DNA of 44,347 bases from Candidatus Krumholzibacteriota bacterium (GTDB lineage: Bacteria > Krumholzibacteriota > Krumholzibacteriia > JAJRXK01): positions 1 through 44,347 of the forward strand of contig JAJDAC010000035.1 of the NCBI GenBank assembly GCA_029262065.1, in the 5' to 3' direction. The notes under the pieces are model-generated. The model had not been told where the DNA came from and made no database searches. It worked only from the letters and a program-made list of their open reading frames with translations. Below are positions 22,860-32,331 of this stretch, piece after piece (within the stretch, counting starts at the first letter, position 1; each line of letters starts with the position of its first letter). The translations under genes were made by a program, and so were the position numbers.

Positions 22860-24104
22860 ATGCTCATCAACTACCTGAAAATTGCCTATAAGGTTCTTCT
22901 GCGGCGGAAATTCTTCACGTTCGTGAGCTTGTTCGGGATCAGCTTCACGTTGGTGGTACTCATGGTCGTGGCTTCCATGCTGGATCACGTGCTTGCTCCC
23001 GCGGCTCCGGAGGTAAACCTCGGCCGGAGTCTGCATGTTTCCTACATGTCCATGTCGGGCGAGAACCGCGAGAGCTCGGGCAGCCCGGGGTTTGGATTCC
23101 TGGACCAATACTGCCGAGATCTTCCCGGCGTCGAGCAGATGTCGGTGTTTTCTGAGGCGTATTCGGTCGTGAGTTTCCTGGGCGGACAGAAGATCGTGTC
23201 TGAGATGCGCCACACCGACGCCGAGTACTGGCATGCTCTGGACTTCACGTTCGTGGCGGGGAACCCCTTCAACCAGGCCGACTACGACGCGGGTCGGCGT
23301 GTCGCGGTGATCAACCAACAGACGCAGACCCGGTTCTTCGCAGAAGAGGAGGCCGTGGGCAAGTCGATCGACGTTGATGGCCAGACGTTCGTAGTCATCG
23401 GCGTGGTGAAAAACGTTCCGCCGGTGAGGTTCGCCGCGGCGGGAGATGTCTACGTGCCTATCAGTACCGCCAAGTCCGATGTGTACCTCAAGCGCCTGAT
23501 GGGTTCGTTCAACGCTCTTCTGGTGGCCGAATCACGGTCGAGGTTCCCGGACATCCGGGCCGAGTTCGCATCGCGACTCGAGCATGTGGAGTTTCCCGAC
23601 AACAAGCACTACGACACCATGCGGGGCGAACCCAAGACGCGTTTGGATGAGGTCGCCATGGAAACCGCGGGCCCCAACGATGACGCCTCGTCGAAGACCC
23701 AGGAGTTCGTGGTCATGTTGGCGGGAGGAGGGTTGCTTTTCATGCTGCTGCCGGCCATCAACCTGGTGAACATAAACATCAGTCGAATCTACGAGCGAAC
23801 TTCGGAGATCGGCGTGCGTAAGGCTTTCGGAGCATCAACGGCGCACCTGGTGGGACAATTCGTGGTGGAGAATGTTTTTCTGTCCCTGGTGGGTGGAGTC
23901 ATCGGTTTACTCGGCGCGGCCTGGGTTCTTCAGATGATCAACAGCTCGGGTTGGATTCCCCACGCAGACTTCCATCTCAACCTTCGGATCTTCGGATATG
24001 GGTTCGTATTGGCCACGCTGTTCGGACTTCTTTCCGGGGTCTACCCGGCCTGGAAGATGTCGCGCCTGGATGTCGTGGATGCATTGCGGGGAGGTTCACG
24101 ATGA
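22860..24104 (+). CDS. MacB/FtsX-type ABC permease 1
   Basis: The 414-aa permease has an N-terminal helix (about 22-42), a ~240-residue periplasmic MacB core domain, and three C-terminal helices (about 288-312, 338-360, 375-397) of the FtsX domain, with the typical ERTSEIGVRKAFGAS cytoplasmic loop and PAWKMSRLDVVDALRGG end. This is the mechanotransmission-type permease used in export of peptides, antibiotics or lipoproteins. The stop overlaps the second permease ATG (ATGA). Confidence 0.92.
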   Translation: MLINYLKIAYKVLLRRKFFTFVSLFGISFTLVVLMVVASMLDHVLAPAAPEVNLGRSLHVSYMSMSGENRESSGSPGFGFLDQYCRDLPGVEQMSVFSEAYSVVSFLGGQKIVSEMRHTDAEYWHALDFTFVAGNPFNQADYDAGRRVAVINQQTQTRFFAEEEAVGKSIDVDGQTFVVIGVVKNVPPVRFAAAGDVYVPISTAKSDVYLKRLMGSFNALLVAESRSRFPDIRAEFASRLEHVEFPDNKHYDTMRGEPKTRLDEVAMETAGPNDDASSKTQEFVVMLAGGGLLFMLLPAINLVNINISRIYERTSEIGVRKAFGASTAHLVGQFVVENVFLSLVGGVIGLLGAAWVLQMINSSGWIPHADFHLNLRIFGYGFVLATLFGLLSGVYPAWKMSRLDVVDALRGGSR

Positions 24105-25336
24105 TTCGTCATGTCATGAGGATTGTTTGGAACCGCAAGCGTTCCACGGCGCTGATGATGACCGAACTGTTGATTTCATTTCTGGTGCTCTGCACGGTGC
24201 TGAGTATCGGGGCTTATTACCTGGACAACTGGCGTCAGCCCCTGGGGTTCGACTACGAAGATGTGTGGTCGTTGAGCGCGTTCTATCCGGTGGCGAATCG
24301 AAATGATCCTGTCGAGCGGGCGGCGCTCCTGGCCACCTCACGCCAGGTCATGAACTCGATCCGAAGTCATTCCGAGGTCGTGGTGGCGTCTCCCACGGCC
24401 AATGTTCCCTACTCCGGGGGGTCCAACAACTGGGGGACCTTCTTGCCCGACGGCACAATGGCGCGCTACTTGTGGTCGGAGGTGCGCCCAGAGATCAAGG
24501 AAGTCTACGGGCTGGAAGTGGTGGAAGGACGCTGGTTGGAAGATGGAGACGAGTCGCTGGCTGACTTGCCTATTGTCATCACGCGTTCGATGGGTCGGAT
24601 GTTCTTTGGTGAGGAGAGTCCCCTGGGCAAGATCATCCCTCGTCTTGACGAAACGGGCGCTCCAAGAGAGGCCGAGAAGTACTATCACGTGCAACGAGTG
24701 GTGGGCGTGGTTGAGATATTTCGCAAATCGGGGGAGCTGGCGCAAGAGCCGCATGCAGCGTTTGTGGCTCGCAGCCTGGACGACCCCGAGCGCGGCCGGG
24801 CACCGGGTGGCTACGTCGTCAGGGTTGAACCCGGTACGACCGCTGCATTCGAGGAGCAGCTGATTTCGTCCTTGCAGCAGATCGCGCCCGAATGGAGTTT
24901 CGAGGTTGAACCGGTGGCGACCATGCGCTCGCGCAGCCTGCGGAACAGCATGATGCCGCTGGTTATCGGTGCGACCGTCGCAGCGTTCCTGATTCTGATG
25001 GTTGGAATGGGACTGGTCGGCATTCTGTGGCAGAATGTAACGCAGCGGACGCAGGAACTCGGTCTCCGTCGCGCCTTGGGCGCGACTTCGGGGGCGGTGC
25101 AAGGGCAGATCCTGGGAGAGTTGCTGGCTCTGACCACGTTGGCCGTGGGCCTGGGCTCGCTTCTCTTCCTGCAAGTGCCCCTCCTGCACTTTCTGGACTT
25201 CGTTCCGGGAAGGATCTTCTTCGGAGGCACCTTCGCGGCGCTCTTGCTGATCTATCCCTTCGTGCTGATCTGTGGGTTGTATCCGAGTTGGTTGGCCATG
25301 CGTGTCCAGCCGGCCCAGGCCCTGCAGTACGAATAA
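24101..25336 (+). CDS. MacB/FtsX-type ABC permease 2
   Basis: The 411-aa protein has the same topology as its upstream neighbour: one N-terminal helix (about 19-40), a periplasmic domain of about 240 residues, and three C-terminal helices with QRTQELGLRRALGAT and YPSWLAMRVQPAQALQYE. The two permeases differ strongly in the periplasmic region, so they probably form a heterodimer. GGGGAGG lies 6 nt before the ATG at 24101. Confidence 0.92.
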   Translation: MIRHVMRIVWNRKRSTALMMTELLISFLVLCTVLSIGAYYLDNWRQPLGFDYEDVWSLSAFYPVANRNDPVERAALLATSRQVMNSIRSHSEVVVASPTANVPYSGGSNNWGTFLPDGTMARYLWSEVRPEIKEVYGLEVVEGRWLEDGDESLADLPIVITRSMGRMFFGEESPLGKIIPRLDETGAPREAEKYYHVQRVVGVVEIFRKSGELAQEPHAAFVARSLDDPERGRAPGGYVVRVEPGTTAAFEEQLISSLQQIAPEWSFEVEPVATMRSRSLRNSMMPLVIGATVAAFLILMVGMGLVGILWQNVTQRTQELGLRRALGATSGAVQGQILGELLALTTLAVGLGSLLFLQVPLLHFLDFVPGRIFFGGTFAALLLIYPFVLICGLYPSWLAMRVQPAQALQYE

Positions 25337-25358
25337 CGTTGGATCTGCGGCGGACTTC

Positions 25359-26726
25359 ATGATCCTCGTCATCGACGACGACTATTCCATCACGGCGTCG
25401 CTCGGCCTGCTGCTCAAACAGGCCGGGTACAGCAGCTTGATGGCCAGTACACCAAAAGACGCTCTGACCCATCTGGAGAACGGTGAGGTTCGCCTGGTCC
25501 TACAGGATATGAACTTCTCGCGTCAGACCACCGGGGAAGAGGGCCTGGAGCTGCTTGCGCAGATAAGAGCCGCGCGACCCGACGTTCCCGTCATTCTCAT
25601 CACCGCCTGGGGTTCTATTTCCCTGGCGGTGGCCGGGATGCGAGCGGGGGCGTCGGATTTCATAACCAAGCCGTGGAGCAACGAGCAGGTCCTCCAGAGC
25701 ATCGGCACCGCGCTCGGTCTCGCTGGAACCAGCGGTGCGGCGCCGCCGAACATCACGCGGGCAGAACTGGAGTCGCAGTACGACCTGAGCGGTGTGGTCG
25801 GCGAGGATCCCACGTTCCTGAGTGCGCTCGAGTTGCTGCTTCGTGTGGCTTCAACCGACGCATCGGTTCTCATTACCGGCGATACCGGGACCGGCAAAGA
25901 GGTCGTGGCCGATGCAATCCATCGCAACAGCGCGCGTTGGAAGGGTCCGTTTGCCAAGGTGAACCTGGGAGGAATTCCGCCTGGCCTATTCGAGAGTGAA
26001 ATGTTTGGACACGTCCGGGGCGCCTTCACCGATGCGAATCAGGATCGCAGCGGGTGGTTCGCCGATGCGCAGGGGGGAACCCTGTTGCTCGATGAAATAG
26101 GCGATCTCGATCTCAGCTGCCAGGTGAAGCTGCTACGTGTGCTCCAGGAGCGAAAGTTCCAGAGGTTGGGTACGAACCGTTCGAACCCGGTCGATGTGCG
26201 TATCGTGTCAGCCACCAATGTAGATCTGAACCAGGCCATTCAGGAGGGTGCGTTCCGGGAAGACCTGCTATACCGGATCAACCTCATCAGCGTGCGCCTG
26301 CCATCGTTGCAGGAGCGGGCTTCCGATGTTCCGGCCCTGGCCCGTCATTTTCTTGGTACGGCCGCCACCCACCACAAGCGCGAGTCCAGCCGGCTGACCG
26401 ACGCAGCGGCCAAGTGGTTGCAGACGCGGGTCTGGCCGGGCAATGTGAGACAATTGCAGCACCTCGTGGAGCGTACGCTGCTGCTCAGCCGTTCGACTGA
26501 ACTAGGTGTCGAAGAATTCCGTCGGACTTTGCATCAGGATTCAGGTGAAGATCCAGTCGATCAGTTGCCGTCGGTGGGTAGCATGACCATGGATGAAATC
26601 GAGCGTGCCATGATTCTCAAGAGCCTGCAGCATCATCAGCGCAACATCAGCCGCGCCGCCGAGTCATTGGGGATGAGCCGTGCCTCGCTGTATCGGCGCC
26701 TGGAAAAGTACGGTATCAGTTCGTGA
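25359..26726 (+). CDS. NtrC-family sigma-54-dependent response regulator
   Basis: The 455-aa activator has a receiver domain (phosphoacceptor D50, acidic pocket D6/D7, T82, K104), an AAA+ domain with Walker A GDTGTGKE (174-181) and Walker B TLLLDEIGDL (241-250), and a C-terminal Fis-type helix-turn-helix (NISRAAESLGMSRASLY). The sigma-54 contact loop reads GAFTDA (221-226) in place of the canonical GAFTGA. It most likely activates the sigma-54 promoter at 20852-20867, which drives its own operon. The ATG at 25359 lies 22 nt after the permease stop. Its stop overlaps the kinase start. Confidence 0.94.
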   Translation: MILVIDDDYSITASLGLLLKQAGYSSLMASTPKDALTHLENGEVRLVLQDMNFSRQTTGEEGLELLAQIRAARPDVPVILITAWGSISLAVAGMRAGASDFITKPWSNEQVLQSIGTALGLAGTSGAAPPNITRAELESQYDLSGVVGEDPTFLSALELLLRVASTDASVLITGDTGTGKEVVADAIHRNSARWKGPFAKVNLGGIPPGLFESEMFGHVRGAFTDANQDRSGWFADAQGGTLLLDEIGDLDLSCQVKLLRVLQERKFQRLGTNRSNPVDVRIVSATNVDLNQAIQEGAFREDLLYRINLISVRLPSLQERASDVPALARHFLGTAATHHKRESSRLTDAAAKWLQTRVWPGNVRQLQHLVERTLLLSRSTELGVEEFRRTLHQDSGEDPVDQLPSVGSMTMDEIERAMILKSLQHHQRNISRAAESLGMSRASLYRRLEKYGISS

Positions 26727-28030
26727 CCCTGCGCCAGAAGTACCTGGTGTACCTGGCGGTGATCCACGCGATCTTTCTGACCGCCTCGGCGTTGTTCCTG
26801 CGTGACCATCGGCCGTGGTTGTTTGCCGTTGAGGCACTGTTCCTCGTGTCGGGTGTGGTGGGGTGGCGTTTGGTGCGGCAGCTAACCGAACCGCTGGAGT
26901 TCGTGCGGGCGGGTGTGGAACTGATGGACGCGGCCGACTTCACGGCCAGTTTCCGAGAAGTCGGGCGTCCCGAGATTGACCGTCTCATTCGGCTGTACAA
27001 CCGCATGGTCCAACACCTGCGCGAGGAGCGAATCCAAGGTCAGGAGCAGGAGCAACTGCTTCGTAGGATCCTGGAGATCTCCCCTTCAGGAATGGTGTCC
27101 TTGGATCTGGAGGGGCTGGTGCACCAGGTCAACCCCGCCGCTGAGCGTCTTCTGGGAGAATCGAGGGACCACCTCATCGGTCGCTCGCTGAAAGATCTGG
27201 ATGAGACGCTGGGGCCGCGCCTGGCCGCGCTTGAAGAGAACGAGACACGAGTGCTCACCGTGGGTGGTCGGCGGAGGGTTCGATGTCGTCGGATGTCCTT
27301 CATGGATCGCGGCTTCGCTCGGCCATTTCTGTTGCTTGACGAGATGACGCGCGAGTTACACGAAAGCGAGAAGTCCGCCTACGAAAAATTGATTCGGGTG
27401 ATGTCCCATGAAATCAACAACACGAGTGGTGCGGTGATTTCCCTGCTGGAAAGCTGTCTGAACTACCGCGATCAGTTGGACGAAGAGCATCGTGACGACT
27501 ACAGCAACGGCCTTTCCGTGGCCATGGCCCGAACCCAACATATGAACGACTTCATGCGCGCCTTTGCCGACGTCGTTCGATTGCCCCCGCCCCGGCGCAC
27601 CCTGCAAGACATCGATACGCTGTTGGAGAACATCCATCGCCTCATGCTTCCGCAGTTCGAGCAGCGGCGAATTCGGTGGAACTGGGAGAAGTCCGACAGA
27701 TTTCCCCGCGTGCTGATGGATGCGTCACAGATGGAGCAAGCGCTGCTGAACGTGGTGAAGAACGCGATGGAAGCCGTGGGGGAGGACGGAGAGATCGTAG
27801 TCCGCTCCGTCCACACCGCACGTGAACGGCCCCGCCTCGAGATCGAGGACAACGGCGGCGGAATCCCGCCAGATGTCGAGCAGCGGCTGTTTACGAGCTT
27901 CTTTACCAACAAGAAAACCGGCCAGGGGATTGGCCTGACCCTGGTGCAGGAAATTCTGTTGGGGCACGGGTTTGAGTTTCGGCTCGAGAATGTGGCTGCG
28001 GGACGAGCGCGTTTCACGATCGAGATGTGA
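26723..28030 (+). CDS. Membrane sensor histidine kinase (HAMP-PAS-HisKA-HATPase)
   Basis: The 435-aa kinase has two adjacent N-terminal membrane helices (about 7-26 and 31-50) with almost no periplasmic loop, a HAMP-like region, a PAS domain (about 112-210), the phosphoacceptor H229 in RVMSHEINNT, and an ATPase domain with NVVKNAMEA, DNGGGIPP and GQGIGLTLV. The small extracytoplasmic part suggests sensing within the membrane or cytoplasm, or through the ABC complex encoded upstream. GTG at 26723 overlaps the regulator stop (GTGA). It is the cognate partner of the NtrC-type regulator. Confidence 0.92.
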   Translation: MTLRQKYLVYLAVIHAIFLTASALFLRDHRPWLFAVEALFLVSGVVGWRLVRQLTEPLEFVRAGVELMDAADFTASFREVGRPEIDRLIRLYNRMVQHLREERIQGQEQEQLLRRILEISPSGMVSLDLEGLVHQVNPAAERLLGESRDHLIGRSLKDLDETLGPRLAALEENETRVLTVGGRRRVRCRRMSFMDRGFARPFLLLDEMTRELHESEKSAYEKLIRVMSHEINNTSGAVISLLESCLNYRDQLDEEHRDDYSNGLSVAMARTQHMNDFMRAFADVVRLPPPRRTLQDIDTLLENIHRLMLPQFEQRRIRWNWEKSDRFPRVLMDASQMEQALLNVVKNAMEAVGEDGEIVVRSVHTARERPRLEIEDNGGGIPPDVEQRLFTSFFTNKKTGQGIGLTLVQEILLGHGFEFRLENVAAGRARFTIEM

Positions 28031-28044
28031 CCCGGTACCGGGGG

Positions 28045-28917
28045 CTAGAGGATTCGTCGCAACGCTACCATCGTGATGTCGTCGGTGCGGTCGGCGCCAT
28101 CGAGAAATTGCTCCAGATCGTGGCGGCAGGCCGCAAGCAGCTGTGAAGGCGGCAGGTCCCGATGGCGGCGAAGCGCAGCCGCGGCGCGGCCCACGCCGTA
28201 CTCTTCGTCGTTCACTTCAGGTTCGGTCCAGCCGTCGGTGTACAGGAGGAGCGTTTCTCCGGGTCGAAGCACCAGTTCGCGCTCAGTATAGTGTACACCG
28301 TCGATGGCGCCCAGCGGCAGGGACGCATCTTCCACCGGTCGCACTCCGCGGCGGTCGTTGAGAAGGGGGCGCGGATGCCCCGCGTTGGTAATGACCGCGC
28401 GGCCGTCGGCAAACAGGCGAAGGCCGATGAACGTGGCAAAGGTATTGGACGCGGTGGCTGCGAAAAAGAGGCTGCCGACGCGATTGAACAGCTCGGACAG
28501 ACTGACTTCCACCGGGGCCAATGCCCGGAACAGCGCGTGCAGATGAGATTGCAACAGGGCCGCCGCGATGCCTTTTCCCGATACATCACCCAGTAGGACG
28601 TGCAGGGGTTGGTCATCGTTCGCGGGGACCAGCAAGTCGATGTGGTCGCCAGACACCGCTCCGTGAGGTTCCCATAGATACGTTACCTCCCATCCTCCGT
28701 GGCGCAGTTCCCGCGGGGGAAGGAGCGTGCGTTGGACGGTGCCCGCCAACTCCAGGTCGCTCTCGAGTGCAAGTAGCTGTTCCTCGGAAAGGCATTCCAG
28801 GCACACTGAGGCCAGTGGATGATCGAATCTCTGCTCCGCTGAGATGGGCTCGTGGCACGCCAGGCATTCATCCAGATCGCGGGAGTCGTCGTGTGGTAGA
28901 GGTTCGGGCCCGGTCAC
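28045..28917 (-). CDS. SpoIIE-type PP2C serine phosphatase with N-terminal Cys4 motif
   Basis: The 290-aa protein has an N-terminal zinc-ribbon-like segment (C18, C21, C39, C42 in CLACH...CLEC) and a SpoIIE/RsbU-type PP2C domain (about 58-290) with metal ligands in SGDHID (D91), DVSGKG (D111) and TDDITM near the end. Such phosphatases usually dephosphorylate anti-sigma-factor antagonists in partner-switching pathways. The GTG at 28917 overlaps the stop of the DinB-like gene (GTGA), fixing the start; an in-frame extension to 29151 overlaps that gene and is not credible. It is last in the FIST operon. Confidence 0.88.
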   Translation of the reverse strand: MTGPEPLPHDDSRDLDECLACHEPISAEQRFDHPLASVCLECLSEEQLLALESDLELAGTVQRTLLPPRELRHGGWEVTYLWEPHGAVSGDHIDLLVPANDDQPLHVLLGDVSGKGIAAALLQSHLHALFRALAPVEVSLSELFNRVGSLFFAATASNTFATFIGLRLFADGRAVITNAGHPRPLLNDRRGVRPVEDASLPLGAIDGVHYTERELVLRPGETLLLYTDGWTEPEVNDEEYGVGRAAAALRRHRDLPPSQLLAACRHDLEQFLDGADRTDDITMVALRRIL

Positions 28918-29396
28918 GACCGGTTCCTCATGAGCTTTACAATCTGCATGATCTGTCCGGCGTGATAGGCGTTGTGTTGCAGGATGCCCATCAGCAGGCC
29001 GCGCACGGTAGGGTCGGCGTGCGACACCGGTTGATCCAGCGCGTCGCCGTTCAGCTCGCTCACCGACGCATGAAGCTGGCGGTAGGATTGTTCCAGGGCG
29101 GCCAGCGCGGCTATCCACGCATCGGGCGAGCCATCGTCTTGTGGTTTCCAATCATCATCTGGGTTGTCCTCGGGCTCTCCGGCGATTCGCGCGCACGCGC
29201 TCGTCATCGAGAAGGCAATGTGACTGACCATTTCGAAGATGGTATGACCGCCCCCCGGAGGACTCTGACGCGCCAGCGAGGGGTCCACGTCGTGCAGAAC
29301 CTCAGTCAGCGCCGGCCCGTGCCAGGCTCCGCCCCGGAACGAACGTTCCAGTTGATCGAGAAGGGTCTTGCTTTCGGTGTACTGTGGCTTCGACAT
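28914..29396 (-). CDS. DinB-superfamily protein (second copy type)
   Basis: The 160-aa helical-bundle protein has the expected histidine triad: H51 or H59 in GHTIFEMVSH, and H141/H145 in QHNAYHAGQI. The ATG at 29396 is preferred over a TTG six bases upstream because AGGGG lies 6 nt before it. It lies 32 nt downstream of the hybrid kinase and overlaps the phosphatase. It is only distantly similar to the DinB-like protein at 14587. The substrate is unknown; these proteins often bind a metal and act on thiols. Confidence 0.87.
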   Translation of the reverse strand: MSKPQYTESKTLLDQLERSFRGGAWHGPALTEVLHDVDPSLARQSPPGGGHTIFEMVSHIAFSMTSACARIAGEPEDNPDDDWKPQDDGSPDAWIAALAALEQSYRQLHASVSELNGDALDQPVSHADPTVRGLLMGILQHNAYHAGQIMQIVKLMRNRS

Positions 29397-29428
29397 TGCC
29401 AACCCCTTTGAAGAGCACGGTGACCGGG

Positions 29429-31117
29429 TCAGTCGTGCTTGGCGCTCGCGCCGTTGTGGTCCGACAGTTCAGGCACGAGTTGCACCAGGGCTTGACCCAG
29501 CGAGGCGATGGTAAACGGCTTCTGAATGAAGCCCGCCTGGCCTTTGCCCGAAAAGCGTTCGGTCGTAGCTTGCCCGTCGTAGCCGCTGCACAGTAGTACC
29601 GGCAGGTCGGGTCGCATGTCCCGCATGTGGCGAAGCGCCTCTTCGCCGCCCATACGAGGCATGGTCAGATCGAGCAGCACGAAGGTTATCTCGTTCTTGT
29701 GGGAGCGGATCAGGTCGAGCGCATCGTACCCGTCGGCTGCGGCCACGACAGCAAAGCCCATGCGTTCAAGCATCTGCTGGGCCACATCACGCACGGTCGC
29801 CTCGTCGTCGACCACCAGCGCCAGTCCTTTCCCTTGCCACGTCAATTTCCTGGCATCGATGTCCGACGGAGGCAGGGCCTGGTTCTCCGTAAAGTCGGTG
29901 GCTGGAAACAGGACCTTGAATGTGGTACCCCGCCCAACCTCGCTCAGTACCTTCAGTGCGCCTTTGTGTCCGCGCACGATCCCAAGCACGGCCGACATGC
30001 CCAAGCCTCGACCCGTGAACTTGGTGGAGAAGAATGGGTCGAAGATGCGTTTCTGGGTGGCGGTGTCCATGCCGCAGCCGGTATCGGTGACCTGGAAGTA
30101 CACGTAGGGTCCGGCTGGACCGGAAGTATCTACGTCGGCTCCCAAGATCGCGCTTGCCTTGTCCGCGTGCGCGGCATGGCTTGTCATGGAGCCGGTCGAC
30201 AAGGTGATCGTGCCACTCGAATCGCCCAAGGCGTCCGAGGCGTTGGTGATGAGATTCAGGACGACCTGTCGAAGTTGGGTCGCGTCACCGTCGAGATGGG
30301 GGAGGCCCGCGGCGAGCTCGAGGTGCAGCGTGGCTTTCTTGGACACCGATACCTTGAGAAGGTTTTCCATATCGGCGACCAATTCGCTCAGTTCAATTGG
30401 TTCGACGACGAACCGCCCCTTGCCAGAATAAGCGAGCATTTGTCTGGCCAGTTCCGCCGCGCGAATCGAGGCCTTTTCGATTTCTTTCAGGTGATCGTAT
30501 GCGGCGGAGTCTTCGGAAAGTTCATGGCTGGCCAGGTCTGCGTTGCCCAGGATGGCGGTCACAATGTTGTTGAAATCGTGCGCGATTCCTCCCGCCAACA
30601 CGCCCAAGCTTTCCAATTTCTGCGCGTGAAGAAGCTGGCGCTCGAGGGCCAGTTTTTCTTCTTCGGCCCGCTCGCGGGCGGCAATCTCGCGCCGTAGGTC
30701 TTCCACCCTCGCCACCAGCCGTTGGCTGTTGTCGTTGTAGCTACGCCTGGTCTGTTCTTGGGCCACTCGTCTTCGTTCGACCTCGACATGCAGGTTGCGA
30801 TTCTCGTCCCAGGTTTCGTGGCCAGCCCACAGTACATCCAGGAGGCAGCGTGCCCTCTCCCGGAGACCCGGCAGATCCTGGGTGCGAACTCCCAGGTGCC
30901 AGAGTCCCGGTCCCAGGTGGGTGTGCTCTGGAGCTTCGCTCAGTGTGATGATCAGGCCGCGCACACGGGGTCGAAATTCTGCGTGCAGGGCCAGGGCACG
31001 GTCGATCGAGTCAGAGTAGAGCGCAACGCAGCTACCCAACAGGTCGCGCTTGCTGGGAGTTCTGTACTCGAATCCGTCGGGCCCATCGGCAACCAGGCTG
31101 ATGAAAGTGTTTCTCAT
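29429..31117 (-). CDS. Hybrid sensor histidine kinase / response regulator
   Basis: The 562-aa soluble kinase has an uncharacterised N-terminal region (1-110), a coiled coil (about 112-165), an NtrB-like HisKA with H180 in GGIAHDFNN, an ATPase domain (NLITNASDAL, DTGCGMD, GRGLGMSAV) and a C-terminal receiver with D483 and K533. It has no membrane helices, so it probably reads signals from partner proteins. The start overlaps the stop of the upstream FIST gene (ATGA), which strongly suggests that the FIST proteins feed this kinase. Confidence 0.92.
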   Translation of the reverse strand: MRNTFISLVADGPDGFEYRTPSKRDLLGSCVALYSDSIDRALALHAEFRPRVRGLIITLSEAPEHTHLGPGLWHLGVRTQDLPGLRERARCLLDVLWAGHETWDENRNLHVEVERRRVAQEQTRRSYNDNSQRLVARVEDLRREIAARERAEEEKLALERQLLHAQKLESLGVLAGGIAHDFNNIVTAILGNADLASHELSEDSAAYDHLKEIEKASIRAAELARQMLAYSGKGRFVVEPIELSELVADMENLLKVSVSKKATLHLELAAGLPHLDGDATQLRQVVLNLITNASDALGDSSGTITLSTGSMTSHAAHADKASAILGADVDTSGPAGPYVYFQVTDTGCGMDTATQKRIFDPFFSTKFTGRGLGMSAVLGIVRGHKGALKVLSEVGRGTTFKVLFPATDFTENQALPPSDIDARKLTWQGKGLALVVDDEATVRDVAQQMLERMGFAVVAAADGYDALDLIRSHKNEITFVLLDLTMPRMGGEEALRHMRDMRPDLPVLLCSGYDGQATTERFSGKGQAGFIQKPFTIASLGQALVQLVPELSDHNGASAKHD

Positions 31118-32328
31118 GGAGCTCCGCCTGGCGACGTCAGGGGGATGGTGTCTCCCATGACGACGAGTATGAAGGTCATGTTGTGGTACGACGTCTTGCT
31201 GTATCCATTGGTACCCTTGACCGGACCGAACTCGCCGTAGGAAGGAAAGCCGGCGAGCGCCGTGAGTGAGGACGTACCTTGGACAAGGTCACTGACTTCG
31301 CGCTCGATGGCGTCACCGAGCACCCATTTTCTCCCGGCGCAACTTACGACCAGTGCGGCTGTCGGCTCGAACGAGAGCGTCTTCAGTTGCTTGGCAATGT
31401 CTTGTATCTCGCCCAGGATCTGTTCCGGGGGAGCCAGACACACCTGGGCGTGACTACAATCTTCGATACCGCCGAAGAGCTGCACGCTATGGCCAGTAGG
31501 GCCCTCGCGAAATCGCAGTGATCGAATCAGATGTTTCGGGTCGTCCGGGTCACGCGTGAGTTTGAAGGTCAGAACACCTTCGTCTTCTGCATAAAGCGGC
31601 TTGCCGAGTTCGCGTTCGATGAACTCCAGCGCCGGGACGCCGTCGACCTCATGGATGGTGGTCGCTTCGCTGCTCGTAATGGCGCCGACGCGACCGGTCG
31701 GTTGGAAATGATGGGCGACGATGATGTCGAACGAGAGCGGTCCGTCGATGGCCAGAATCGCTACATGGTCGGTCAGTACCTGCCGATTGACGTACACGAA
31801 GCAGTGATCGAATGCGTTATCGTCGGCGGCCGAGCCGCCGACCACCGGCGCGTTGGCCTCCTCGCTGAGCGCCGAGATGATCTCGCTGGTGTCGGTGCGA
31901 AAGTCGGTGGCCAGGTAGTAGAGCGCCGGTCCATTGCAATCCTCTTTCAGGCGCCGAATGCAGCGACGTGTGGCTTCGAAAGGGTCTGCCCCGACCCTCG
32001 ACTCCCAATCAAGGCGCCAGGTGATGGCGCCACCCGAGTTTATTCCCAGCGCTGACACGCCACTTTCAGCCACGCAGTCCTTCTCGTAGAACCCGTCGCC
32101 GGAAGTGCCAATGAGTACGACGTCATCGCGACCGAGTTCGTCGAACAGAGCCTCAACAAGCTCAGGCGAGCCGTCGTAGTGGATCGAGACGAACAGGAAG
32201 ATTACCTCGGGAGCAATGTCAGCGAGCGCGGTCCCAAGTTCAATGCCCGCTCGGTAGGGGTCGGACTGTGTCGAGGCACACGACTTTGTGCGAAGAGACC
32301 TGGCGGTGTTGGCTTGCGTCTGCGCCAT
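31114..32328 (-). CDS. FIST-domain sensory protein (copy 1)
   Basis: The 404-aa protein contains FIST_N (about 30-230) and FIST_C (about 235-380) domains, predicted from genome surveys to sense small ligands such as amino acids. Marked segments are LIGTSGDGFY, VVGGSAADD, and LAGFPSYGEFGP at the end of FIST_C. It is a close paralogue of the next upstream gene, clearly a tandem duplicate. The ATG at 32328 is 3 nt after the upstream stop, with no strong ribosome site, so translation may be coupled. Confidence 0.9.
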   Translation of the reverse strand: MAQTQANTARSLRTKSCASTQSDPYRAGIELGTALADIAPEVIFLFVSIHYDGSPELVEALFDELGRDDVVLIGTSGDGFYEKDCVAESGVSALGINSGGAITWRLDWESRVGADPFEATRRCIRRLKEDCNGPALYYLATDFRTDTSEIISALSEEANAPVVGGSAADDNAFDHCFVYVNRQVLTDHVAILAIDGPLSFDIIVAHHFQPTGRVGAITSSEATTIHEVDGVPALEFIERELGKPLYAEDEGVLTFKLTRDPDDPKHLIRSLRFREGPTGHSVQLFGGIEDCSHAQVCLAPPEQILGEIQDIAKQLKTLSFEPTAALVVSCAGRKWVLGDAIEREVSDLVQGTSSLTALAGFPSYGEFGPVKGTNGYSKTSYHNMTFILVVMGDTIPLTSPGGAP

Positions 32329-32331
32329 CGT

